Below, one piece after another: positions 8,506 to 17,002 of a DNA stretch of 54,450 bases. The notes beneath the pieces were generated by a model. It did no database searches and had not been told where the DNA came from. It saw nothing but the letters and a program-made list of their open reading frames with translations. The position numbers and the translations under genes were made by a program. Position 1 is the stretch's first letter, and the number at the start of each line of letters is the position of its first letter. Origin of the DNA: Microbacterium sp. SMR1 (GTDB lineage Bacteria > Actinomycetota > Actinomycetes > Actinomycetales > Microbacteriaceae). Location of the stretch: the NCBI RefSeq assembly GCF_003289625.1, contig NZ_QMBN01000004.1, forward strand, positions 339,397-393,846, written 5' to 3'.

Positions 8506-9105
8506 TCAGAAGGTCGTCGCGACCGCCACGACGCGCACCACCTGGTCGATCGCGGGATCGAGCTGCGCCGCCGACGTCTCATATGTCGACCACGACCGGC
8601 GGTAGGGGTCGACGACGTCATCGTCCGTCGGATCGGCGGGCGGGAGGACGAGGCCGCGCTGGCCCGCGACCGCTGCGACCGCCGCCCGCAGTCTGCCCGC
8701 GGCATCCTGGTCGGCCGCCGTCGCGACGGCCCCCTGCAGCGCGGCGTCCGACAGCGACGAGGCCAGGCGCGCGAACTCGCGCACGGTGAACGCCACGCGT
8801 GTCCGCGCGGGGACGAGCTCCGCCACGGCGCGCCGGTGCTCGCGGGCCATCGCCAGGACGAGGTCGGCCGAGACGAGGTGCTGCTCGGTCAGGAAACGAG
8901 CCCGGTGCGCCTCGGCATCCGAGGCCGAGATTCCGCGCGCCAGCGCCAGGCGCTGCGCCTCGGGCGTCATCCCGTGATCGGCCAGGCCTCGCGTCCCGGC
9001 GCTCGTGACGCGCACTCCCCGGTCGGCCAGACGAGTCTGGAGCATCAGAGCCGCCAGGGGCGAACGGCAGATGTTCCCCGTGCAGATGGTCGCGATCTCG
9101 ATCAT
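8506..9105 (-). CDS. Low-molecular-weight protein tyrosine phosphatase (Wzb-like)
   Basis: The 199-residue protein starts with the phosphatase loop CTGNICRS (nucleophile Cys8, Arg14; C-X5-R-S). The general-acid Asp-Pro pair appears at Asp166 (VVDPYRRS). It is longer than the usual 150 residues owing to an Ala-rich insert around residues 115-150. It lies 96 bases upstream of the BY-kinase gene in the same direction, the usual Wzb/Wzc pairing in which the phosphatase resets the kinase's tyrosine cluster. Confidence 0.9.
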   Translation of the reverse strand: MIEIATICTGNICRSPLAALMLQTRLADRGVRVTSAGTRGLADHGMTPEAQRLALARGISASDAEAHRARFLTEQHLVSADLVLAMAREHRRAVAELVPARTRVAFTVREFARLASSLSDAALQGAVATAADQDAAGRLRAAVAAVAGQRGLVLPPADPTDDDVVDPYRRSWSTYETSAAQLDPAIDQVVRVVAVATTF

Positions 9106-9128
9106 GGGACCTCCGCTAACGTGGGCGC

Positions 9129-9896
9129 GTGCACACCCACCCTAGCGAGCCGGTCGCGACGACGTCGCGGCGCCCACGTCACCGTCGCGTCGACTGGCGC
9201 CAGGGCGGATCGAGCGTGCGCCGGTGGCGCGAGATGATGCTCGCCTGGGCGCTCGTGAGCCTGGGCGCGGGAATCCTGCTGGGGTATCTCGTGCTGTGGC
9301 TCCAGCCCGCGGCGTCGTGGTCGGGCCTCGCCGCGACGGCGGCGCTCTGGCTCGGGATGCTGATCCCCGTCGTCCTCGCGCTTCGAGTCTCGCGACCCGC
9401 GGGTCTCCTCCGGTTCCGAGCCGCCGACCTCCTCATCGGGCTCGGCTTCGGCATCGTGCTCCGTCTGGTGCAGGGGCTCATCCAGCAGGGGGTCGAGGGG
9501 CAGGCCCGCTTCCCCGGGCTCCTGCTCGTCGACGGGCGGCTTCCCGCGAGCTGGTGGCTGACGGATGCCGCCGCCGCGGGGCTGGTCGCCCCGGTCCTCG
9601 AGGAGTTCTTCTTCCGCGGGGTCATGCTCGTCGCGGTCTACACGCTGCTGCGCCGGGGCGCGGGGCCGGCCACGGCCGGCGTGGCGGCACTGCTGGTGTC
9701 GACGGCCGTCTTCCTCGTGAGTCATCTCGTCGGCGGGGCCCTCGGTGTCGACGGCGTCCTCTCGATCGCGCTGGTCGGGGTCGTGTGCGCCGGCCTCGTC
9801 CTCCTGACCGGGCGCATCTGGACCGGCGTCGTCGCACACGTCGTGTTCAACCTCTCGGGCGTGGGCCTCGCCCTCGTCGGGGCGTTCGCGGGCTGA
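9129..9896 (+). CDS. CPBP-family intramembrane metalloprotease
   Basis: A 255-residue polytopic protein with about seven hydrophobic segments. The Abi/CAAX-protease motifs are present: EEFFFRG (Glu158, Glu159, Arg163), His199 in the following helix, and HVVFN (His237, Asn241). These residues bind the catalytic metal in Rce1-type proteases. Substrates in actinobacteria are generally unknown. The GTG start at 9129 is weakly supported by its upstream sequence; a later in-frame ATG near 9234, just before the first membrane segment, is possible. It is divergent from the phosphatase gene and only 25 bases ahead of the next gene, with which it is probably cotranscribed. Confidence 0.82.
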   Translation: MHTHPSEPVATTSRRPRHRRVDWRQGGSSVRRWREMMLAWALVSLGAGILLGYLVLWLQPAASWSGLAATAALWLGMLIPVVLALRVSRPAGLLRFRAADLLIGLGFGIVLRLVQGLIQQGVEGQARFPGLLLVDGRLPASWWLTDAAAAGLVAPVLEEFFFRGVMLVAVYTLLRRGAGPATAGVAALLVSTAVFLVSHLVGGALGVDGVLSIALVGVVCAGLVLLTGRIWTGVVAHVVFNLSGVGLALVGAFAG

Positions 9897-9921
9897 GAAC
9901 GCCGGGGAGCGCGGAGCCGGC

Positions 9922-11568
9922 ATGACGACCTGGTGGAACGCGGTCTCCGGGGGCGCCTTCTACACGCGGTGGAGCGCGGCGGTGTCGCTGCTGGTGGCCG
10001 GTGTGTTCTCCGTGCCGTCCGTCGGGGGTGCCGGAATCGAGGCGTACCTGCGCGGTGCCACGGTGGCCGTCCTCGGCTGGTCCGTGCTCGCGGCGATCGT
10101 CGTCCCCGTCGCCGCGGCCGAACGGCGGCTCGCGTCACGTCCCGCCCGCGGCGCCGTCGTGCTCGCGGCGCTCGTCGTCGTCGCGACGATCCGGCCCGCC
10201 GTCAACGACGCCATCAGTGCCGCGCTGTTCGACATCGTCCCGAGCGGTCCGGCGTCGTCGCGGATCGCGACCAACCTCGTCACCGCGCTCGCACTGCTGT
10301 CCATCGTCGCCGTCATCACGTCGCGTCACGCCGCCGCGCGGGCGGCCGCCGACCGGCTGCGCGCGGCGCTCGTGCGGGTCGAGCGCGCGGAGGCGCGCCG
10401 GCAGCATGTCGCGGCCGAGGCCCGGGCCGCGCTCGTGGCGGGCATCGCGGCCCTGCGCCGCTCACGCGAGCGGATGCTCGCCGGCCCGATCGATTTCGAC
10501 GCCGTCCGCACCTTCTCGGAGGATGTCCGCGGGCTCAGCCACCGCGTCGACCGCGTGTTGCGCGAGCGCGACGACGAGCGCGACGACGAGCGCGACGACG
10601 CCGGCCCCGCGTCGCACGAGAGAGGCCCGGGCCTGTCGATGCGGCTGGTCGCGCCGCCGTGGTTCAGCGTCGCGCCGCTCTACGCGCTGGCGTGCTTCCC
10701 CTACGCCGTCTCCGCCGGCGGCGTCGGCGTGGGCCTCGCCGGCATCGCAGGGGGAGTCGTCGTCGATGTCATCGCCGGCGGTGCGGTGCGCCGGTGGGCC
10801 CGGCCGCCGCGCCCGGTCGTCTTCCTGCTGGTGTGGATCGCCGCCGGGTGCGCGATGAGCGTCGTCACCTACCTCTTCCTCCCGCGCATCGGTGTGCTCG
10901 GCCTCGTCCCCGTGCTCGCCGTCCCCGTCGTCGCGGTGCTGGTCGGCCTCTGCCGCGACGCGCTGTCGCGCGCCCGTACCGATGAGCGCCGGGCGGCGGC
11001 CGGGCTCGCCGAGGTCGCACGCGAGGCCGCCGAGATCGATGAGAGCGCGGGCCCGCGGCGCGCCATCGACGTGCTGCACGGGCGCGCGCAGGGCGCCTGC
11101 GTCGTCTTCGCGGCCCGCGTCGACGAGCGCGCTCCGACCCCCGACGAGGTGGACGACTTCCGGTGCCGTACCGAGGCCGCGTTCGAGGAGATCCTCGAGG
11201 CCGGGGACCCCGAGCGGATGCCGGTGAGCGAGTCGCTGGATCGCCTGATCGAGGCGTGGGCGCCCGCCGTCGCGGTCACGCAGCGCATCGACGACGCGGT
11301 CCGGCTGCGGTTGAGCGACCCCGACGCGGCCGAGCGCGTCGTCTCCGTCGTCACCGAGGCGCTCGTCAACGCCGTCAAGCACTCCGGGGCACGGCGTGCC
11401 CGGGTGGTGGCGCGGGTCACCGGATCGGGTTCGCTGCTGCTGCGGGTGTCGTCGCCCGGGCGGCTCGGGCCCGTTTCCGGACGCGGTCTCGGGACCGTCG
11501 GGCGACGCGTGTACCAGGACGGCGACGACGTCGTCCTGGAGACGGTCATCACGCTGCCGTCACTGTGA
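9922..11568 (+). CDS. Membrane HATPase-like protein, atypical histidine kinase (paralogue A)
   Basis: A 548-residue protein with two groups of four transmembrane segments (about residues 15-135 and 240-335). They are separated by a charged helical region containing an ERDD tandem repeat. The C-terminal part has DVLHGRAQ, resembling the HisKA_3 H-box, and an N-box-like EALVNAVKHSG. The G1-box DxGxG is replaced by VSSPGRLG; only a G2-like GLGTVG remains. It may therefore be a degenerate kinase or bind nucleotide unusually. A full-length paralogue lies at 22583-24313 and shares the WW-AVS-G-F-W start, DVLH, N-box and PGRL. No response regulator is adjacent. Its 3' end overlaps the convergent kinase gene by 9 bp. 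Confidence 0.75.
   Translation: MTTWWNAVSGGAFYTRWSAAVSLLVAGVFSVPSVGGAGIEAYLRGATVAVLGWSVLAAIVVPVAAAERRLASRPARGAVVLAALVVVATIRPAVNDAISAALFDIVPSGPASSRIATNLVTALALLSIVAVITSRHAAARAAADRLRAALVRVERAEARRQHVAAEARAALVAGIAALRRSRERMLAGPIDFDAVRTFSEDVRGLSHRVDRVLRERDDERDDERDDAGPASHERGPGLSMRLVAPPWFSVAPLYALACFPYAVSAGGVGVGLAGIAGGVVVDVIAGGAVRRWARPPRPVVFLLVWIAAGCAMSVVTYLFLPRIGVLGLVPVLAVPVVAVLVGLCRDALSRARTDERRAAAGLAEVAREAAEIDESAGPRRAIDVLHGRAQGACVVFAARVDERAPTPDEVDDFRCRTEAAFEEILEAGDPERMPVSESLDRLIEAWAPAVAVTQRIDDAVRLRLSDPDAAERVVSVVTEALVNAVKHSGARRARVVARVTGSGSLLLRVSSPGRLGPVSGRGLGTVGRRVYQDGDDVVLETVITLPSL
10564..10599 (+). repeat. Three 12-bp tandem repeats inside paralogue A
   Basis: GAGCGCGACGAC is repeated three times exactly and encodes ERDD three times, between the two membrane bundles. 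Exact in-frame repeats of this kind can vary in copy number between strains by slippage; paralogue B lacks them. Confidence 0.85.
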
Positions 11569-12621
11569 GGGCGGCAGGCGCAGGGTGACGGTCGTCCCGG
11601 TTCCCCTGATGCTCTCGATGGATGCCTCTCCGCCGAGTCGTCGCGCGATGTCGCGGACGCTCGCGAGGCCGACGCCCGTGCCGCCGTCGCCCGGATCGGA
11701 GAGGCGGCCGCGGTGATAGGGCTCGAAGATCGAGGCGAGGTCGTCGGAGTCGATGCCCCGGCCGCTGTCGGCGACCGTCACCACGGCGGCATCCGGCTCC
11801 TCCGACACCGACACGACGATGGTGTCCTCGCTGTACTTGGCAGCGTTGTCGATGACGTTCGCGAGAGCGCGTCGCAAGAGCGCGCGATCGGTCGAGACGT
11901 GGGCGCGGCCGGCGCCGCGGACATCCACGCGCTCGTTGACGTCGCCCGGCAGCACGAGCTCCGCCGCCTCACGGGCGAGAGTCAGCAGGTCGGTCTCCTC
12001 GCTCTCATCGCCGTCGGTTCCCCGCACGTGCGCCGAGAGCTCCGCGGCCATGGCGATGATGTGGTCGGTCACGCGTGACACGTGCTGCAGCAGACCCGAC
12101 TGCGCCTCCGGGATCTCGTCCTCGAGCAGGTCGACGTAGCCGCGCAGAGCGGTGATCGGCGAGAGGAGGTCGTGGGCGAAGGCCCGCAGGAAGCCGTCCT
12201 TCTCGTCGTCCAGGCGCTTGGCCTCGCTCAGGTCGCGCACGATCTTGACGAAGCCCGCGGGTTCGCCGTCGTCGTCGCGGACCGCGGTGATCAGCACATG
12301 CGCCCAGAACAGCGTGCCGTCGCCGCGCACCCGCCAGCCGGTGTCCTCGACCGACCCGTCGGTGCGTGCGGCGGCGAGCAGTCGCGCCGGCCGACCGCGC
12401 TCGCGGTCCTCGCGGCGGTAGAAGCGCGAGAACGACGTGCCGATGACCTCATCCGCGGGGTAGCGCTTCAGACGCTCGGCCCCGGGGTTCCATGACCGCA
12501 CCACGCCGGCGTCGTCGAGCTCGACGATCGCGACCGACGTCACCTGCGCGGCCCAGTCGGTGGCCGTGCCCGCGAGGACGGCACCCGTCGCGCGGGCGTG
12601 GTCATAGGGGGAAGCGCTCAT
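11560..12621 (-). CDS. PAS-domain sensor histidine kinase (soluble)
   Basis: A 353-residue protein without membrane segments. A PAS domain (about residues 25-135, with SWNPGAERLKRYPADEVIG) is followed by a HisKA domain with FAHDLLSPITALRGY (phospho-acceptor His) and a complete HATPase: NVIDNAAKYS (N-box), DSGRGI (G1) and GGTGVGL (G2). It should sense a cytoplasmic signal, perhaps redox or a ligand, and phosphorylate a response regulator that is not in this window. I prefer the ATG at 12621 over the GTG at 12633, because GAGG lies upstream of the ATG and the GTG has none. It lies downstream of the second kinase on the same strand, 51 bases away. Confidence 0.88.
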   Translation of the reverse strand: MSASPYDHARATGAVLAGTATDWAAQVTSVAIVELDDAGVVRSWNPGAERLKRYPADEVIGTSFSRFYRREDRERGRPARLLAAARTDGSVEDTGWRVRGDGTLFWAHVLITAVRDDDGEPAGFVKIVRDLSEAKRLDDEKDGFLRAFAHDLLSPITALRGYVDLLEDEIPEAQSGLLQHVSRVTDHIIAMAAELSAHVRGTDGDESEETDLLTLAREAAELVLPGDVNERVDVRGAGRAHVSTDRALLRRALANVIDNAAKYSEDTIVVSVSEEPDAAVVTVADSGRGIDSDDLASIFEPYHRGRLSDPGDGGTGVGLASVRDIARRLGGEASIESIRGTGTTVTLRLPPSQ

Positions 12622-12672
12622 CGTCGTCGTCACCTCGAACGGGCCGAGTTGTCGAGAATCTCAGCGTCGAGG

Positions 12673-14370
12673 TCATTCTCCCGTCGTGACGAATGTGCCG
12701 CCCGCACTTGACAGGGGGTCGTCGAGTGCACGATCGTCGCGCGTCGCGCCGGGCAGCACGATCGCCATCGCCGTGCCGCCCGATGCCGAAGCGCCCACCC
12801 GAACACGCCCACCGTGCGCGACGACGGCGTTGCGGACGACCGAGAGGCCGATGCCGAACCCCTGGATCGCGTTCTGCCGGGCGTAGGGCGTCCGGTAGAA
12901 CGGATCGAACACGCGCGTCCGCTCGATCGAGGTGAGCCCGGGGCCGTTGTCGCTGACGACGATGTGCACACCCGACTCGTCGACGCGCTGGCCGATGACG
13001 ACCGCGGACGAGGGCGGGCTGAACTTCACGGCGTTGATCAGCAGCTCCTCGAGCGACTGGCGGATGCGCACCGGGTCGAGCACGACCCGGTCGTGCGTCG
13101 CACCGATCTGCTGGATCGAGCTGCCGCGACGCTCGGCGCGCGGCGAGACGGCGCGCACGGCCGAGGCGATCAGGTCGCTGAGCGTCACCGGACGTGGCGA
13201 GACCTCGGTGTCGGTCGACGCGGCGGCGAGCAGTTCGTTGATGCGGTCGGTGAGCACCAGCACGTTGCGCTCGACCAGCGAGAGGTAGCGCGTCGCTGCG
13301 GCGTCGTCGGGCCGGACGTGGTCGGTCAGAAGATCGAGGTAGCCGGTCACGCTCGTCAGCGGCGTCCGCAGCTCGTGCGACACCGTGCGGAGGAAGTCGT
13401 GTCGCAGCTGCGCGGCATCGGCCATCTCCGTCACGTCGTGGGCGACCACCAACGTGCCCAGGAGAGTCCCGTCGGCGCGGCGCACGCGGTCGGCGTCGGC
13501 GAGGATGGCCCGCTGCGCCGCCGGCGGGCCGACCCACTCGACGGCGTCGCTCACCTTGTCGCCGCGCAGGGCGCGGGGGATGAGTTGCTGATGATGGGGT
13601 ACCGGCGTCGTGCGGTCCGCTGCCAGCACGGCGTCACCCGCGTAGGGAGCCTCGCTCAGCGAGAACCCCATCGCTCGGGAGAGGTCCTCGGCGGTGCGGT
13701 TCGCGAGCATGAGCCGTCCCGCGTCGTCGTAGAGGGCGACACCGCTGCGGACGGTGTCGAGCACCGTGCGCAGGACGAGTTCGTTGTCGCGGGCCCGGGC
13801 GAGCGCGCGCTCCCGTTCCTCGTGGGATGCGCGCAGGCGGCGGCCGCTGCGCCGCAGATGCTGGGCGGCGATGTTGACGACGACGGCGACGGCGAGGATG
13901 AGGCCCGGGAGGGTGAAGACGTTCGCCCACTCGAGCGGCGTGACCGGCCAGCTGCCGCGGACGAAGAAGGGGAGCGAGGTCATGAGCGCCGCCCCGCCCA
14001 CGGCGGCGGTGAAGGCGATGGGCGGGAAGCCGTAGGCGATCCAGAGGATGGGGAAGATCGCCAGCATGCTGACACCGGGCAGGAGCCAGACCACCTCGGT
14101 GCGCACGAGCGCGACGGCGACGATGTCCGTCACGGCGAGGGTGACCAGCCAGGAGGGCGAGAACCGCTCCCACGGGAGGAGGGCGCCGGCCATCGACGCG
14201 AGGATGACGATCACGACCGCGGCGCACATGAACGGCGACGAGAGCGACTCTGGTGCTCCGAAGGCGAGCGCGACGATCACGACGAACGTGCCGACGACGA
14301 ACGGCAGCTGCGCCCGCGTGAAGACGCGGATGCGACCGAGGCGAGAGCGCCGCAGTTCGAACAGGGGCAT
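12673..14370 (-). CDS. Membrane sensor histidine kinase
   Basis: A 565-residue protein with about six transmembrane segments in its first 175 residues, of the MASE-like type with short loops. They are followed by a coiled linker, a PAS-like domain (VLDTVRSGVALYDDAGRLML) and HisKA with TVSHELRTPLTSVTGY. The HATPase is complete: ELLINAVKFS, DNGPGL and GFGIGLS. It should autophosphorylate in response to a membrane or intracellular signal. GGAG seven bases before the ATG at 14370 supports that start over one eight codons upstream. Together with the downstream PAS kinase it forms a two-kinase unit that lacks an accompanying response regulator. Confidence 0.9.
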   Translation of the reverse strand: MPLFELRRSRLGRIRVFTRAQLPFVVGTFVVIVALAFGAPESLSSPFMCAAVVIVILASMAGALLPWERFSPSWLVTLAVTDIVAVALVRTEVVWLLPGVSMLAIFPILWIAYGFPPIAFTAAVGGAALMTSLPFFVRGSWPVTPLEWANVFTLPGLILAVAVVVNIAAQHLRRSGRRLRASHEERERALARARDNELVLRTVLDTVRSGVALYDDAGRLMLANRTAEDLSRAMGFSLSEAPYAGDAVLAADRTTPVPHHQQLIPRALRGDKVSDAVEWVGPPAAQRAILADADRVRRADGTLLGTLVVAHDVTEMADAAQLRHDFLRTVSHELRTPLTSVTGYLDLLTDHVRPDDAAATRYLSLVERNVLVLTDRINELLAAASTDTEVSPRPVTLSDLIASAVRAVSPRAERRGSSIQQIGATHDRVVLDPVRIRQSLEELLINAVKFSPPSSAVVIGQRVDESGVHIVVSDNGPGLTSIERTRVFDPFYRTPYARQNAIQGFGIGLSVVRNAVVAHGGRVRVGASASGGTAMAIVLPGATRDDRALDDPLSSAGGTFVTTGE

Positions 14371-14431
14371 CCGGGGTCTCCGATCGGGGTGCATGAGAGA
14401 TCGAGGACGGCCCGGGGGGACAGGCGCGGCT

Positions 14432-14459
14432 TTGATAACGTCGACAGATAGCGTACGCT
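14432..14459 (+). promoter_or_regulatory. Possible promoter of rplM-rpsI
   Basis: TTGATA (14432-14437) and TACGCT (14454-14459) are separated by 16 bases, about 140 bases before the rplM start. The leader between contains a short hairpin (GTCCGA/TCGGAC, 14525-14538) that could be part of an autoregulatory ribosomal-protein leader. It was assigned by eye only. Confidence 0.35.
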
Positions 14460-14598
14460 GTCTCTTTGGTGCGCGTGCTACGCAGGCGTGCCGCTACGAA
14501 CGTGAGCCCTCCACTGGCGTGTTCGTCCGATTTCGGACCAACCACCCCGGAGCGGGATTCACGAACTCCTCCGTTCGATTCAAGAAAGCAGCACTACT

Positions 14599-15045
14599 GT
14601 GACGCGCACTTTCACCCCCAAGGCTGGCGAGATCCAGCGCGAGTGGCTGGTCATCGACGCAACCGACGTCGTCCTCGGCCGCCTCGCCTCGCACGCCGCC
14701 GTCCTCCTCCGCGGCAAGCACAAGGCTTCGTTCGCCCCTCACGTCGACACCGGTGACTTCGTCATCGTCGTCAACGCCGACAAGGTGGCCCTGACGGGTC
14801 AGAAGCTCCAGAAGAAGATGGCCTACCGCCACTCGGGCTACCCGGGCGGCCTCAAGTCGGTCTCCTACGAGGAGCTGCTCGAGAAGAACCCCGTCCGCGC
14901 GGTCGAGAAGGCCATCCGCGGCATGCTCCCGAAGAACAGCCTGGGCCGCCAGCAGCTCTCGAAGCTCAAGGTCTACGCCGGTGCCGAGCACCCGCACGCT
15001 GCGCAGCAGCCCACCACCTACACCTTCGACCAGGTCGCCCAGTAA
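14599..15045 (+). CDS. rplM: 50S ribosomal protein L13
   Basis: The 148-residue sequence is a clear L13, with [19 protein letters not shown] near the start and the [13 protein letters not shown] and [12 protein letters not shown] segments that are nearly invariant in the family. L13 binds early during 50S assembly. The start is GTG, preceded by AAGAAAG. It is followed by rpsI after 29 bases, the conserved bacterial pair. Confidence 0.98.
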   Translation: MTRTFTPKAGEIQREWLVIDATDVVLGRLASHAAVLLRGKHKASFAPHVDTGDFVIVVNADKVALTGQKLQKKMAYRHSGYPGGLKSVSYEELLEKNPVRAVEKAIRGMLPKNSLGRQQLSKLKVYAGAEHPHAAQQPTTYTFDQVAQ

Positions 15046-15074
15046 GCGCCGCGAAAACACTCAAGGAAACACTG

Positions 15075-15566
15075 ATGGCGAAGATCGCTGACTCCCTCGA
15101 GGAGACCCCCCAGAACTACTCGACCGAGACGCCCGCCTCGGAGGCTGCTGCAGCCGCCGCGCCCCGTCCGGTCCTCTCGGTCCCCGGTGCCGCCGTGGGT
15201 CGCCGCAAGCAGGCCATCGCCCGCGTGCGCCTCATCCCCGGTTCGGGCACGATCACGGTCAACGGGCGCACGCTCGAGGACTACTTCCCGAACAAGCTCC
15301 ACCAGCAGCTCATCAACGACCCGTTCACGGTGCTCGAGCTCGCCGGCTCGTATGACGTCATCGCCCGCATCTCCGGTGGCGGCCCCTCGGGCCAGGCCGG
15401 CGCGCTGCGCCTCGGCATCGCCCGTGCGCTCAACGAGATCGACGCCGAGAACAACCGCCCGACCCTGAAGAAGGCCGGCTTCCTCTCGCGCGACGCTCGC
15501 GTCAAGGAGCGCAAGAAGGCTGGTCTCAAGAAGGCCCGTAAGGCTCCTCAGTACTCGAAGCGTTAA
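15075..15566 (+). CDS. rpsI: 30S ribosomal protein S9
   Basis: A 163-residue S9 with an Ala-rich N-terminal extension of about 40 residues, as seen in other actinobacteria. The core follows: [42 protein letters not shown], and the basic tail ending QYSKR that reaches the P-site tRNA. AAGGAAAC precedes the ATG. It is cotranscribed with rplM and, five bases later, with glmM. Confidence 0.98.
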   Translation: MAKIADSLEETPQNYSTETPASEAAAAAAPRPVLSVPGAAVGRRKQAIARVRLIPGSGTITVNGRTLEDYFPNKLHQQLINDPFTVLELAGSYDVIARISGGGPSGQAGALRLGIARALNEIDAENNRPTLKKAGFLSRDARVKERKKAGLKKARKAPQYSKR

Positions 15567-15571
15567 GCTCC

Positions 15572-16930
15572 GTGGCGCTGTTCGGTACGGACGGTGTTCG
15601 GGGGTTGGCCAACGGCCCCCTCACCGCCGAACTCGCACTCACCCTGGCCCAGGCGACTGCCGTCGTCCTGGGCCAGGGCCGTATCGCGGAGGCGCGCAAG
15701 GCAGCCGGCAAGAGGCTGACCGCCGTTGTGGCGCGCGACCCGCGCGTCTCGGGGGAGTTCCTCTCCGCCGCGGTCGCCGCCGGGCTGGCGTCCTCGGGAG
15801 TCGACGTTCTCGACGCCGGGGTGCTGCCGACGCCCGCTGCGGCGTTCCTCGTCAGCGACATCGACGCCGACTTCGGCGTCATGGTCTCCGCGTCCCACAA
15901 TCCCGCGCCCGACAACGGCATCAAGATCTTCGCCCGCGGCGGGGTCAAGCTCCCCGACGAGGTCGAGCGCCGTATCGAGGAGGCCCTCGCCGGGCCCAAA
16001 CTCCAGCCCACCGGCGCCGACGTCGGCCGCATCCGTGTTTTCGCCGATGCCGAGGACCGCTACGTCGTCCACCTGCTGGGCTCGCTGCCGCATACCCTCG
16101 ACGGGCTGCACGTCGTGCTCGACTGCGCTCACGGAGCGGCATCCGGGGTGTCTCCGCAGACGTTCCGCGACGCGGGTGCGAAGGTCACTGTCATCGGTGC
16201 CGACCCGGACGGTCTCAACATCAACGACGGGGTCGGCTCGACCCACCTCGACCGCGTCGCAGCAGAGGTGATCCGGACCGGAGCCGACATCGGCATCGCC
16301 CACGACGGCGACGCCGATCGCTGCCTCGCCGTCGACGCCGACGGTCGTGTCATCGACGGCGACCAGATCATGGCGATCCTCGCCGTGGCGATGAAGCAGC
16401 GGGGGCGGCTGCCGTTCAGCACCCTCGTCGCGACCGTCATGAGCAACCTCGGTCTGCACCGGGCCATGGCCGAGCACGGCATCACCGTCGAGCAGACCGC
16501 GGTCGGCGACCGCTACGTGCTGGAGCGGATGAACCAGGGTCGCTTCGGGCTCGGCGGAGAGCAGAGCGGGCACGTCATCATGAGCCGCTACGCGACGACC
16601 GGCGACGGCCTGCTGACCGGGCTGCACCTCGCCGCCGAGATGGCGCGGCAGGGCAAGACCGCGGCCGAGCTCGCGGCCGTCATGACGGTGTATCCCCAGG
16701 TCCTCGTGAACGTCCGCGGCGTCGATCGCGACCGGGTCGAGAGCGACGCCGGCGTGCAGGATGCCGTCGCCTCGGCGTCCGCGCGCCTCGGCGACTCCGG
16801 CCGTGTGCTGCTGCGCGCCTCGGGTACCGAGCCCCTCGTGCGGGTGATGGTCGAGGCGACCACCGAGGCCGAGGCCCAGGCGATCGCCGACGAGCTCGCG
16901 GCCGTCGTGGCCGACCGCCTCGCGCTCTGA
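15572..16930 (+). CDS. glmM: Phosphoglucosamine mutase
   Basis: A 452-residue member of the alpha-D-phosphohexomutase family. Visible are the N-terminal LFGTDGVRG, the catalytic phosphoserine loop VSASHNP (Ser108), the metal-binding DGDADR, the sugar-binding GEQSGH and the phosphate-binding [12 protein letters not shown]. It converts glucosamine-6-phosphate to glucosamine-1-phosphate for UDP-GlcNAc and cell wall synthesis; the preceding step, GlmS, is encoded at 27632. The GTG start lies five bases after the rpsI stop, giving the rplM-rpsI-glmM operon common in actinobacteria. Confidence 0.96.
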   Translation: MALFGTDGVRGLANGPLTAELALTLAQATAVVLGQGRIAEARKAAGKRLTAVVARDPRVSGEFLSAAVAAGLASSGVDVLDAGVLPTPAAAFLVSDIDADFGVMVSASHNPAPDNGIKIFARGGVKLPDEVERRIEEALAGPKLQPTGADVGRIRVFADAEDRYVVHLLGSLPHTLDGLHVVLDCAHGAASGVSPQTFRDAGAKVTVIGADPDGLNINDGVGSTHLDRVAAEVIRTGADIGIAHDGDADRCLAVDADGRVIDGDQIMAILAVAMKQRGRLPFSTLVATVMSNLGLHRAMAEHGITVEQTAVGDRYVLERMNQGRFGLGGEQSGHVIMSRYATTGDGLLTGLHLAAEMARQGKTAAELAAVMTVYPQVLVNVRGVDRDRVESDAGVQDAVASASARLGDSGRVLLRASGTEPLVRVMVEATTEAEAQAIADELAAVVADRLAL

Positions 16931-16944
16931 GTCGCCCTGACAGC

Positions 16945-16984
16945 CGAGCGGCCCCCTCCTCCTCGCGGGGGAGAGGGCCGCTCG
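16945..16984. terminator. Bidirectional terminator between glmM and the IPT protein gene
   Basis: CGAGCGGCCC (16945-16954) and GGGCCGCTCG (16975-16984) form a perfect 10-bp stem, extendable inward through CCTC/GGGG pairs. It sits between two convergent genes. Confidence 0.7.
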
Positions 16985-17002
16985 TGCCGTCGGGCTCAGG
17001 GC

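Noticed and set aside
6754..9237. An 827-codon plus-strand frame opposite the BY-kinase and phosphatase genes
   Set aside because: The opposite strand has full domain signatures; this frame has none.
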